From positions 1 through 41,714 of IMG/VR virus record IMGVR_UViG_3300036859_000609: DNA of 41,714 bases. One strand, written 5' to 3'. The position numbers and the translations under genes were made by a program. Each line of letters starts with the position of its first letter. The stretch's first letter is position 1. Below, in pieces: positions 1 to 6,829 of the stretch. Below the pieces are notes generated by a model. The model made no database searches. It worked only from the letters and a program-made list of their open reading frames with translations, and was not told the DNA's origin. The DNA comes from a virus.

Positions 1-122
1 GGGTGGTGTTCGAGCGTCGGCAGCGCAAACCGGTCGCGCGGACGTGCCCGACGTGCGGAGCCGTCAACTACGCGTGCGGGATGCCCGCCCTTGAGGCTGA
101 GCCGATCGAGGTCGGCCTGTGA
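1..122 (+). CDS. 3' end of FkbM methyltransferase/transferase fusion gene (partial, duplicate copy)
   Basis: This is the last part of the gene that is complete at the right end of the window. It encodes the terminal zinc-ribbon-like segment (CPTC, then a later C) and ends ...PIEVGL at the TGA at 120-122. It is present here only because the circular contig repeats its ends, and should be merged with the full copy at 40282-41709. Confidence 0.9.
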   Translation, partial: VVFERRQRKPVARTCPTCGAVNYACGMPALEAEPIEVGL

Positions 123-127
123 CGGCC
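1..127. repeat. Terminal redundancy, left copy
   Basis: These 127 bases are identical to the last 127 bases of the window. The repeat starts and ends inside coding sequence (the 3' end of the FkbM/transferase gene and the first codons of the next gene), so it is not a biological end structure with its own signals. 127 is a common largest k-mer in short-read assemblers, so this is best read as the overlap of a circular assembly. The unique genome is then 41,587 bp. Confidence 0.93.
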
Positions 128-994
128 GAGATCATCGGGCCTGGCGGACAGGTCGACGTCAGCGACCGGCCCGATCGCGAGCTCGGCAAGGTCTCCGTCG
201 AGGGCGACATCATCGTCGACGAAGTCACGATCGAGAACTTCCCGGCGGACTTCCCTGACGCCGCGGCGACGGCCGTGCTTGACGACATCAAGGCGCGCGC
301 CGATCTGCTCGCGACCGAGGCGAAGCTCGAAGCGGTGCGCGCGCTGCTGGCGGCCGCCCTCAGCGTGCAGGGGACCGTGGCGCTCGACGCGGCGACGCTG
401 GCGGCGCTGGAGTCGATCAGCGCGGTCGTGTCCGGAACCGTGGCATTGGATGCGCCCACCTTGGCGGCACTCGAGACGATCAACGCTGTCTGCTCGGGGA
501 CCGTGGCGCTCGACGCGACGACGCTGGCGGCGCTCGAGACGATCAACGCGATCGTGACCGGTGCGGTCTCGGTCACGAATCTCCCTGACGACTTCCCCGA
601 CGAGGCATCCAAATCGGCTCTCGACGCGATCAAGGCGCGTGCGGATCTGCTCGCCAGCGAGGTGACGCTTACCGTCGTGCGCGACAAGCTCGGCCCGGTC
701 GCTACCGCGAACGGGGTGGCGAGTTCGATCGGCGACACGGTCGTCCATACGCCCCAGGCGGGTAAGGCGATCCGGCTCCGCTGGATCTGCATCCAGACCC
801 CGAAGATCAACGGCGCTGAGGTCGATGTCACGATCCGGATCGGGGACGAGGTGGTGTACGGGCCGATCGAGCTCGAGCCCAAGCGGCTGTGGATGCACGG
901 GACGCACTTCCCCGGCGCAGTCGACGACGAGCTGATCGTCGAGCTGTCGGCCGCCCAGCAGGTTCGCGTCTTCGCTGACGTCGAGGAGTTCTAG
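119..994 (+). CDS. Putative virion surface or head-decoration protein with internal repeats
   Basis: A 291-residue protein starting at a GTG that overlaps the stop of the FkbM fusion gene (GTGA). It has no recognisable enzyme motif. Residues 85-147 are three 21-residue repeats beginning GTVALDA and containing TLAALE. They are flanked by two copies of a FPDD/IKARADLLA segment (about residues 40-65 and 154-180). The C-terminal 100 residues look like a beta-rich domain. The repeats suggest an elongated helical shaft with a globular tip. The position after the coat and glycosylation genes and before the connector genes suggests a head fibre or decoration protein. This role is inferred from context. 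Confidence 0.72.
   Translation: MTAEIIGPGGQVDVSDRPDRELGKVSVEGDIIVDEVTIENFPADFPDAAATAVLDDIKARADLLATEAKLEAVRALLAAALSVQGTVALDAATLAALESISAVVSGTVALDAPTLAALETINAVCSGTVALDATTLAALETINAIVTGAVSVTNLPDDFPDEASKSALDAIKARADLLASEVTLTVVRDKLGPVATANGVASSIGDTVVHTPQAGKAIRLRWICIQTPKINGAEVDVTIRIGDEVVYGPIELEPKRLWMHGTHFPGAVDDELIVELSAAQQVRVFADVEEF
371..559 (+). repeat. Three tandem 63-bp coding repeats
   Basis: Three consecutive in-frame units, each 21 codons, encode GTVALDA-x-TLAALE-x-I-x-A-x3. The nucleotide sequence has diverged more than the protein, so the repeat appears to be kept for its protein shape. A fourth, degenerate unit (GAVSVTN) follows directly. Confidence 0.85.
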
Positions 995-1002
995 GAGGGG
1001 CC

Positions 1003-1206
1003 ATGCCAGAGGACGAAGCACCCGATCTTACTGCGGTCTCCTGCTCGGCTTGCGGCGATGGCGCCGAGATAATGACCCCAGCCCCCGAGGCCTTCGAGGT
1101 GGCCCCGTTCGTCTTCGAAGGCCACGACGAGCCCGTCCAGGGCGTGCAGTGGCTCTGCCCCAGCTGCAAGGAGCCGAACCTGATCGTGAAGCCGGAGGAG
1201 GCGTAG
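1003..1206 (+). CDS. Small zinc-ribbon protein
   Basis: A 67-residue acidic protein with two knuckles, CSAC near residue 14 and CPSC near residue 53, as in a zinc ribbon. A GGAGGGG ribosome site lies directly upstream of the ATG. It sits between two putative virion proteins in the late operon, so it may be a minor structural or assembly factor. No specific function can be assigned. Confidence 0.75.
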   Translation: MPEDEAPDLTAVSCSACGDGAEIMTPAPEAFEVAPFVFEGHDEPVQGVQWLCPSCKEPNLIVKPEEA

Positions 1207-1208
1207 CC

Positions 1209-1919
1209 ATGGGTGTGCAGGCGCTCGGGGTTCTCGGCCCCACCGGCGAGGTCAAGACGCGGGCTATCCGCAAGGTGCGCAACGAGGGCTTCGGGCCTGG
1301 TCGCGAGCTGACGGTCAAGGAGATCCTTCAGTACGGCGCGCCCAACCGGGAGTGCTCCGAAGAGGTCAACCGCTGGCGCCGGCACAACACCGCGAACCTG
1401 TTCCGAGGCGTCCGTCGCGTGCTTGCAGCTCGCGCGCTCAACCTCCCGACGCTGTACGGCCAGCTCTACATCCGCGTGCACCGCGCGAAGACGGGTCTGT
1501 GGGTTCCCTACGGGCTCGCCTCGATGCGCGTGGTCACCTCCGCCGGCGTCAACTTCATCGTCGACGGGTTCCAGAACCTCGTGGAGCTCGAGAACATGAA
1601 GTTCCACGGGATCGGGACCGGCTCGACTGCCGAGGCCTCGGGTGACACCGCCCTGGTGACCGAGCTGACCACCCAGTACAACCCCGACAGCACGCGCGCG
1701 ACCGGTACCACCACCGAGGGCGCGAGCGCGAACATCTACCGCACCGTGGGGACGAACGCCGTCGACGCGACCGTCAACCTGCGAGAGCACGGCGTGTTCA
1801 CGCAGGCGGCGACGGGTGACGGCACGCTGCTCGACCGCTCACTGTTCGCGGGCATCAACCTCGACTCGGGCGACTCGATCGAGACGACGTACGAACTGAC
1901 CGTCGTCGCCGGCGGCTAG
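1209..1919 (+). CDS. Putative phage structural protein
   Basis: A 236-residue protein starting at an ATG two bases after the preceding stop. The open frame extends upstream, but that part overlaps the zinc-ribbon gene out of frame. The N-terminal third is basic and helical. The rest is Gly/Thr-rich with a segment like GTGSTAEASGDTALVTEL, a pattern I associate with conserved phage structural proteins of unknown role. The spacing within the late operon fits a virion component. No catalytic motif is visible. Confidence 0.7.
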   Translation: MGVQALGVLGPTGEVKTRAIRKVRNEGFGPGRELTVKEILQYGAPNRECSEEVNRWRRHNTANLFRGVRRVLAARALNLPTLYGQLYIRVHRAKTGLWVPYGLASMRVVTSAGVNFIVDGFQNLVELENMKFHGIGTGSTAEASGDTALVTELTTQYNPDSTRATGTTTEGASANIYRTVGTNAVDATVNLREHGVFTQAATGDGTLLDRSLFAGINLDSGDSIETTYELTVVAGG

Positions 1920-1931
1920 GAGGCGAGCGGG

Positions 1932-2132
1932 ATGCCAGTCGACCCGCAGGTCACCCTCACCCAGGTTGAGAAGGACGCGCTCGCGGCGTTCCTGCGGCCG
2001 CTCGTGAACGGGTTGACCGTGGCTCAATCCAAGACGCTCGCGACCGGGTGCGTCACCTGGATGACGACGAACCACAAGCTCCGTCTCGACTGGCCGCTCG
2101 CGTGTAAGGCGGCGGGAGGGGTCATCCTCTGA
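1932..2132 (+). CDS. Small hypothetical late protein
   Basis: A 66-residue protein preceded by an AGGAGGCGAGCGGG ribosome site. It reads as a small helical protein (LTQVEKDALAAFLRPL, then a Trp-containing second half) with no transmembrane segment or metal site. Its TGA overlaps the ATG of the next gene, so the two are translationally coupled. Function unknown; probably a small virion or assembly protein from its position. Confidence 0.65.
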   Translation: MPVDPQVTLTQVEKDALAAFLRPLVNGLTVAQSKTLATGCVTWMTTNHKLRLDWPLACKAAGGVIL

Positions 2133-2344
2133 TGGGCACCTACGCGCTGACCACGACCGCGGACGAGTACGTCATCGAGGACCCCGTCTCGGGGCACCGC
2201 TACACGGTGAACCGACACCCTGGTCATTTCTGCGCGGAGGAGTTCTACCCGTGGGCGATGGACGGAACCGGCCGCAGCACCCACGAGCAGGTACGAGACT
2301 GGTTCATCGCCTCGATCGAGGCCAACGGCAACACGGTGACGTGA
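2132..2344 (+). CDS. Small hypothetical late protein
   Basis: A 70-residue acidic protein whose ATG shares its A with the upstream TGA. It contains a beta-rich start (YALTTTADEYVIEDP) and a DPVSGHRYTV motif. I do not recognise the family. The gene ends two bases before the repeat-protein gene and is clearly part of the same late transcript. Confidence 0.65.
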   Translation: MGTYALTTTADEYVIEDPVSGHRYTVNRHPGHFCAEEFYPWAMDGTGRSTHEQVRDWFIASIEANGNTVT

Positions 2345-2345
2345 C

Positions 2346-3743
2346 GTGCCGATCGGGCACGGCGTCGGAGACTTCTATCTCCGGGTGATCAACCTCACGC
2401 CGTCGGAGACGAAGCGCAAGCTGCTCTCCGACACCAGCGGCACAACCGACGACAACACGACGAAGTGCAACTTCGGAACGAGCGGCGCAGCCGCATGGAT
2501 CATCTGCGATCCGCTGCTGACCAACGCGACCAAGGAAGGCACGGGCGCGGACCCGACCCCGTGGTCGACGGCGCAAAACAAGGGGTGGAAGTTCGACCCC
2601 GACGACCTTGACACCTCGGCTGGCCCGCCGATCCGCAACCGGCGCCTGCAGGCCCAGACCATCGGCCTGATCTACAACGTGACCGCCTCCGTCACGCAAG
2701 CCACCGCGGACACAACCATCCTCGCTGCTATCTACCGTATCGCCTCAGGCGGTGGCGCCACGCTGCTCGCCTCAGCCCGCACGACGTTCGCCGCGACCGT
2801 CAACCGACTCAACAACACGCTCAACATCACTCTGCCGGAGACGATCCTGGGTCCAGGCGAGTCGCTGCAGCTCGAGATCTGGCTCAAGGCGCCGTCGATC
2901 CCTGTCACCGGCCAGACGCTGTCGCTGATCCTGGAGGCGTCGGGTGTCGCGTCCGGCGGCGTCATGGAGCTGTCGACGACCAGCCAAGGCTTGATGTACC
3001 ACTACCAGCAGACCAAGGCGGGATCCTCAACGCCCTCCGGCGGGCTGCTGAAGAAGGTCAAGGACAAGGAAGCCGGTTCGACCACCCCGACGGGTGCGAT
3101 CCGCAAGCTGATCCACTCGCGCGCGGCACGCACGGCTGGCAGCTCGACGCCCACCGGAGCGATCCGCAAGCTGATCCACTCGCGCGCGGCACGCACGGCT
3201 GGCAGCTCGACGCCCACCGGCGCGCTGCTGAAGAAGCCGAAGCTCCCTCGGGGCGGCTCGACCACGCCGACCGGCGCGCTGACGCGACGCAACGTCTTCA
3301 AGAAGCTCGCCGGCTCCACGACCCCGACCGGAGCGATCCGCAAGCTGATCCACTCGCGCGCGGCACGCACGGCCGGCAGCTCGAATCCGACGGGCGCCAT
3401 CCGGAAGCTGATCCACAGCCGCGCAGCTCGCACGAGCGGAAAGATCTCCACGCTGACAGGGCTGCTGCTGAAGCGGCCGCGAAAGGTGCTCGGCGGGAGC
3501 ATCTCGCCGGGCCCCGGAACGATAACGCGGCGGAACATCTTCAAGAAGCTGGCCGGCTCGACCACGCCGACCGCTGCGCTGCGCAAGTTCATCGCGAAGC
3601 GAGGCGGGATCTTCTCCGGATCGACCACGCCGACGGGGGCGCTGCGCAAGAAGCCCGGCATCACGCTCGAAGGCGTGATCGCGCCCACCGAGGTTGGTGA
3701 GACCCCCGAAGAGACCGTCGTGATGATCGTCGACGACCTGTGA
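2346..3743 (+). CDS. Virion protein with 11 basic Ser/Thr-Pro-Thr-Gly repeats
   Basis: A 465-residue protein with a GTG start one base after the upstream stop. Residues 1-220 form a beta-rich domain suited to particle attachment. Residues about 225-442 consist of 11 imperfect repeats of 18-21 residues with the core (A/G)GS(S/T)TPTGA followed by a Lys/Arg-rich stretch, in several copies IRKLIHSRAART. An acidic tail ends the protein. Ser/Thr-Pro clusters are plausible O-glycosylation sites, and the sugar-transfer genes lie just upstream in the same operon. A head or tail fibre, or adhesin, is the likely role. Glycosylation is inference. Confidence 0.72.
   Translation: MPIGHGVGDFYLRVINLTPSETKRKLLSDTSGTTDDNTTKCNFGTSGAAAWIICDPLLTNATKEGTGADPTPWSTAQNKGWKFDPDDLDTSAGPPIRNRRLQAQTIGLIYNVTASVTQATADTTILAAIYRIASGGGATLLASARTTFAATVNRLNNTLNITLPETILGPGESLQLEIWLKAPSIPVTGQTLSLILEASGVASGGVMELSTTSQGLMYHYQQTKAGSSTPSGGLLKKVKDKEAGSTTPTGAIRKLIHSRAARTAGSSTPTGAIRKLIHSRAARTAGSSTPTGALLKKPKLPRGGSTTPTGALTRRNVFKKLAGSTTPTGAIRKLIHSRAARTAGSSNPTGAIRKLIHSRAARTSGKISTLTGLLLKRPRKVLGGSISPGPGTITRRNIFKKLAGSTTPTAALRKFIAKRGGIFSGSTTPTGALRKKPGITLEGVIAPTEVGETPEETVVMIVDDL
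3018..3670 (+). repeat. Tandem repeat array in the Ser/Thr-Pro virion gene
   Basis: Eleven coding repeats of about 54-63 bp. The two units starting at 3096 and 3159 are nearly identical over 63 bp, and closely similar units start at 3333 and 3396. Such similarity at the DNA level allows unit gain and loss by recombination, so the copy number may differ between related phages and could be miscounted by a short-read assembly. Confidence 0.9.
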
Positions 3744-3756
3744 GCGGAGGAGCCGC

Positions 3757-4536
3757 ATGGCACGCAAGGTAGGTCGTGGCGGCTCGATCACGCTCGACGC
3801 CGAGTTCAAGGACGGCACGGGCTCGCTCGTCGATCCTCTCACGCCGCGCGTCGACATCGTCGACTCCGACGACGTCGAGGTTGTCACCGACGCCGTCCCG
3901 ACACGGATTGCCGAGGGGCGCTACGAGTACACCTACGACGTCGCAGTCGACGCGCCGCTGGGGTCCTGGCTGGCGCACTGGACGGGCACAATCAACTCGG
4001 CGGCCGTCTCCGGGGACGAGGCTTTCGAGGTCGTCGAAGCCGGCTCGGTCGGCGCACCCGGCGACGCGTGGATCGACCACGTGCCCGTCGGTGTGCTGGT
4101 GCAGACGGACCTGAGCGGGGACGACTACATCGAGGGACTGATCGCGCAGGCGCAGGGCCTCGCCGAGGTTGAAGTCGGGACGCAGGCCACACCGAGCGCG
4201 GGGCTGAAGGCGGTGCTTGCGCAGATCGTCGCGCGGATGTGGCAGGCGGGGAAGTCGGCGCAGGTCAATCCGGCGGCGATGCAGTCGGAGACGGTCGGGC
4301 CGTTCAACTACCAGAACCCCAACGCCGGCACCGCGGGCCTGGGGCTCACCAACCGCGAGAAGGCGGCGCTGCGCAAGGCTGCAGGCGTCACCGGGCTGTG
4401 GATCCAGCCGACGACGCGCGGCGAAGTCGAAACGGCGCCGATCCACGAGAACCGCCAGGGCGTCACGGCCGCCCAGCAGCTGCAGGTGGCTGGCGGCGCC
4501 GACATCACCTGGTTCGACCCTGAGGACATCCCGTGA
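3757..4536 (+). CDS. Head-tail connector (gp6-like adaptor) with N-terminal Ig-like domain
   Basis: A 259-residue protein with a GGAGGAGCCGC ribosome site. Residues 1-90 are a beta-sandwich-like segment (LDAEFKDGTGSLVDP ... YTYDVAVDAPLGSWLAHW), typical of Ig-like modules added to phage proteins. The C-terminal part (DYIEGLIAQAQGLAEVEVG ... LKAVLAQIVARMWQ) has the alternating helix pattern of small head-tail connector proteins that bind the portal. Position directly before the stopper and tail-terminator genes supports this. Usual connectors are about 100-150 residues, so the extra domain is an addition. Confidence 0.75.
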   Translation: MARKVGRGGSITLDAEFKDGTGSLVDPLTPRVDIVDSDDVEVVTDAVPTRIAEGRYEYTYDVAVDAPLGSWLAHWTGTINSAAVSGDEAFEVVEAGSVGAPGDAWIDHVPVGVLVQTDLSGDDYIEGLIAQAQGLAEVEVGTQATPSAGLKAVLAQIVARMWQAGKSAQVNPAAMQSETVGPFNYQNPNAGTAGLGLTNREKAALRKAAGVTGLWIQPTTRGEVETAPIHENRQGVTAAQQLQVAGGADITWFDPEDIP

Positions 4537-4883
4537 ACCGCGGCATCACGATCACCGTGCTGCCCCGGGATCTGGGCACCGACGAGAACGGCGACCCGGT
4601 CGAGCCGGATCCCGACGACGAGGGCTTCGAGATCGCGGGCTGCGGTGTCGCCCCCCGCACCAGCGACGAGCTGCACGCGGACGGCCGCGCCGGCGTCATC
4701 GTTGGGCTCACGCTGTACGCGCCGGCCGGCTCGGACCTGCGCACCCGCGACCGGATCGAGATCCCCGCCGGCGCGCCGAACCCGGGCACCTACGAGATCG
4801 AAGGCGAGCCCGGCGAGTGGCGATCGCCGCTGACCGGGTGGGCCCCAGGCGTCGAGGCCGCGCTGCGCAGGGTGGAGGGCTGA
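4533..4883 (+). CDS. Head-tail stopper / head-closure protein
   Basis: A 116-residue beta-rich protein starting at a GTG that overlaps the connector stop by four bases (GTGA). The layout (LYAPAGSDLRTRDRIEIPAG, then GTYEIEGEPGEW) resembles head-closure/stopper proteins of siphoviruses, where a small barrel presents a loop that plugs the portal channel. Gene order connector, stopper, gp10-like, tail terminator, tail tube is the standard one. The assignment rests on order and fold pattern, not on a strict motif. Confidence 0.72.
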   Translation: MNRGITITVLPRDLGTDENGDPVEPDPDDEGFEIAGCGVAPRTSDELHADGRAGVIVGLTLYAPAGSDLRTRDRIEIPAGAPNPGTYEIEGEPGEWRSPLTGWAPGVEAALRRVEG

Positions 4884-4886
4884 GCC

Positions 4887-5153
4887 GTGGCGACCTACAA
4901 GCGTGATTCCGCCGGAATCGCCGAGGTGCTCAAGAGCCCGGAGGTGGCGGCCGCCGTGCGCGAACTTGCCGAGACGATCGCCGGCGAGGTCCGCGCCCAA
5001 GTCGACGCCGAAGTCGTGGTCGACGCCTACGAGACGGACCGCGCCGCGGCTTCGGTCACGATCCGCGACTCACGAGGCCGGCTCTGGGAGGTCCGCGACG
5101 GCGTGCTCACGCGCGCGGCGAAGAACGCAGGCCTCGAGGTGACACGCAAGTGA
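4887..5153 (+). CDS. Small gp10-like neck protein
   Basis: An 88-residue protein with a GTG start and AGGGCTGAGCC upstream. An N-terminal helix (AEVLKSPEVAAAVRELAETIAGEVRAQV) is followed by a short beta-hairpin, the pattern of HK97 gp10-like neck or tail-completion proteins, here shorter than usual. One copy of the genome's 17-bp palindrome lies 17 bases after the start codon, inside the reading frame. The stop overlaps the next gene by four bases. Confidence 0.65.
   Translation: MATYKRDSAGIAEVLKSPEVAAAVRELAETIAGEVRAQVDAEVVVDAYETDRAAASVTIRDSRGRLWEVRDGVLTRAAKNAGLEVTRK
4904..4920. promoter_or_regulatory. Dispersed palindrome, copy 1
   Basis: The sequence is TGATTCCGCCGGAATCG. It contains the 15-bp core GATTCCG-C-CGGAATC, with perfect 7-bp arms around a single central base. 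It lies just inside the start of the gp10-like gene. Copies with the same core occur at 13789, 25521 and 32531. Odd-length palindromes of this size are typical of dimeric repressor operators. Confidence 0.6.
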
Positions 5154-5566
5154 AGCTCGCCGTGGTCTTCCCCGATGCTGAGCGGCTGGTGCGCGCGCTG
5201 CTCGCCGATCTGATCGCCGAGCACGAAGACGACGTCACAGTGGGGGTCGACGTCCCTGGGGACTGGACGCCGGCGAGCCCGCCGCACCTGCAGGTGGTCT
5301 GGGACGGCACGCCGAGTCAGGTCCGCCCGGTGATCGCGCGCTGCTCGGTCCGTGTCGTCGCGCGCGCGGCCTCGACGAGCCGAGCCAAGGAGCTCGCGGC
5401 GCTGGCTGAAGGCCTGCTGTGTGCCTACGCCGGCGGCGACGGCATCGTCTCGATCCAACCGCTCGCGGGCGTGCTGCCGGCGCGCGACCCCGACACACAC
5501 GCCGAGCTTGCTTCGATCACCGTCCGCGTGACGGTGCGTTCCACGTCCATCCCGGACGGTTCCTAG
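5150..5566 (+). CDS. Tail terminator protein
   Basis: A 138-residue protein starting in an ATGA-type overlap (GTGAAG read from the upstream stop region). It begins with a helix (DAERLVRALLADLIAE), followed by a beta-sheet segment and a long helix (SRAKELAALAEGLLCAY). This alternation matches the tail-terminator family that caps the tail tube and joins it to the head. It sits directly before the tail tube gene, its usual place. No catalytic residues are expected. Confidence is moderate because the family is defined mainly by structure. Confidence 0.7.
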   Translation: MKLAVVFPDAERLVRALLADLIAEHEDDVTVGVDVPGDWTPASPPHLQVVWDGTPSQVRPVIARCSVRVVARAASTSRAKELAALAEGLLCAYAGGDGIVSIQPLAGVLPARDPDTHAELASITVRVTVRSTSIPDGS

Positions 5567-5610
5567 ACCCCGCGCACTGGGCGCGACAACCCCCCCGAAG
5601 GAGGGCCACT

Positions 5611-6135
5611 ATGGCTGGCGATCCCGCGAAGGCAACGATCTGGCCGGATGCAGACGTCTACGTCGCCCCCCTGGGCACGGCCATCCCCGCCGACGTCGAC
5701 ACGGACTTCGGCGCAGGCTGGGACCTGGTCGGTCTGCTCGACGGCGAGCAGGGCTTCGCCCAGAACCGCAGCGAAGACGTCACCGACCACTACGCCTGGG
5801 GCGGGATCCTCGTCCGCACGGCGCGCAAGAACTTCAAGTCCACGACGGCGTTCACGCCGCTCGAGGACAACGACGTCGTGCGCGATCTCGTGTGGCCGGA
5901 CTCGCCGGCGGGCCAGATCATCCGTCCGCGTCCCAAGCGGATCCTGATCGCGTTCGAGCTGCGCGAGGACACCACGGTCAAGCGGCTGATCTCGGCGTAC
6001 CAGGCCGAGGTCTCGCTGAACGCGGACATCGTCGACAAGGAGGACGACCTCACGAAGTACCCGCTGCTCGCCACGATCTTCCCCGACTCCGACGGCGTGC
6101 TCTTCACCGAGCAGAAGACCGAGGAGGGTTCGTGA
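5611..6135 (+). CDS. Major tail (tube) protein
   Basis: A 174-residue protein with an ATG preceded by the strong site GAAGGAGGGCC. The sequence VYVAPLGTAIPADVDTDF followed by GWDLVGLLDGEQGF is characteristic of actinophage-type tail tube proteins, which open with a strand-loop segment naming the tube repeat. The length fits the family (about 170-250). The gene lies between the tail terminator and the assembly chaperones. The frame is open further upstream, but the ribosome site and the family both favour this start. Confidence 0.85.
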   Translation: MAGDPAKATIWPDADVYVAPLGTAIPADVDTDFGAGWDLVGLLDGEQGFAQNRSEDVTDHYAWGGILVRTARKNFKSTTAFTPLEDNDVVRDLVWPDSPAGQIIRPRPKRILIAFELREDTTVKRLISAYQAEVSLNADIVDKEDDLTKYPLLATIFPDSDGVLFTEQKTEEGS

Positions 6136-6443
6136 CCCCAGCGAAACCTGCCCCCCCGGTCGAGACCGAAGCGAAGGGCGATGACGGGCCGGTCGTGCTC
6201 CAGTGGGAGGGACTCGAGATCCCGGTACCGGCCACCATGGACGATTGGGATCCCGACCTGCTCGAGGTGCTCGAGCAGGGCAAGGCCGTGTCGTTCCTGC
6301 GCGCGCTGTTCGGCTCAGCCGCCTACGAGCGGATCCGTGCCGGGTTCCGCGCCAAGCACGGGCGCAAGCCCACCGTGGGCGATCTGGGTCGGCTCGCCGA
6401 GATCATCGCGAACCACTACGGCTTCGAGTCCGTCCCGGAATAA
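6132..6443 (+). CDS. Tail assembly chaperone, short form
   Basis: A 103-residue protein starting at a GTG overlapping the tail tube stop. The sequence VLQWEGLEIPVPATMDDWDPDLLEVLEQGK is typical of the first tail assembly chaperone (lambda gpG-like) that coats the tape measure during assembly. It lies directly upstream of the second chaperone frame and the tape measure gene, as in other siphoviruses. The stop is TAA at 6441. Confidence 0.82.
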   Translation: MTPAKPAPPVETEAKGDDGPVVLQWEGLEIPVPATMDDWDPDLLEVLEQGKAVSFLRALFGSAAYERIRAGFRAKHGRKPTVGDLGRLAEIIANHYGFESVPE

Positions 6444-6826
6444 GCGGCCTCCTCCGCCTTCTGCGTGAGCACGCGGAGGCGGTGGAGGCCGACCTCCAGC
6501 GGTACTACCGCATCGACTACCGCGATCGCTGGCGCGGCGATCTGACGCTTCGTCGGCTGTGGGTGCTCATCAAGCACCTGCCGCCCGACGCAGCCACGTC
6601 GACGGCAGCGCGCGATGGGGACGCGCACTGGGCGATCGAGGCGCATCTCCTCGACGACATCCGCATGGCCCTGACGACCACCGAGAAGGCGCCGGCGAAG
6701 CCGCATCCGGCGCGGCCGCGCGGCAAGCCCAAGGCACAGGACCCGGCGCGCCTTCGCAAGCTCGCCGACGCACGCCGTCGCGCGCGCGAGCGCCGGCTCC
6801 GACTCCAAACCGAGGGTGGTGACTGA
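6132..6826 (+). CDS. Tail assembly chaperone, extended form made by -1 frameshift
   Basis: The second chaperone part (LLRLLREHAEAVEADLQRYYRIDYRDRWRG region, then LTLRRLWVLIKHLPPD and a basic tail) lies in the -1 frame relative to the short form and has no convincing own start with a ribosome site. Siphoviruses make this product by programmed -1 slippage near the end of the first frame. Here the overlap near 6432-6443 reads GTC CCG GAA TAA and lacks a classical X-XXY-YYZ heptamer, so the slip point is uncertain. A GTG at 6482 could alternatively start the second part alone. Confidence 0.7.
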
Positions 6827-6829
6827 GCA

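Noticed and set aside
1-127. Biological direct terminal repeats or cohesive ends
   Set aside because: The repeat is only 127 bases, lies within coding sequence and has a typical assembler overlap length. Circular assembly explains it better.
371-559. CRISPR array or satellite DNA
   Set aside because: The repeats are in-frame, encode a regular protein motif, and there are no unique spacers of constant size. The same holds for the arrays at 3018 and 23691.
68-1790. Long minus-strand open frames opposite late genes (for example 68-1021 and 828-1790)
   Set aside because: They are antisense shadows of GC-rich genes: Arg/Asp/Val/Leu-rich, without ribosome sites, and opposite genes with clear family features.
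2346-3743. Host collagen-like or toxin repeat protein acquired by transfer
   Set aside because: Base composition and start/stop coupling match the neighbouring late genes, so a normal virion gene is the simpler reading.
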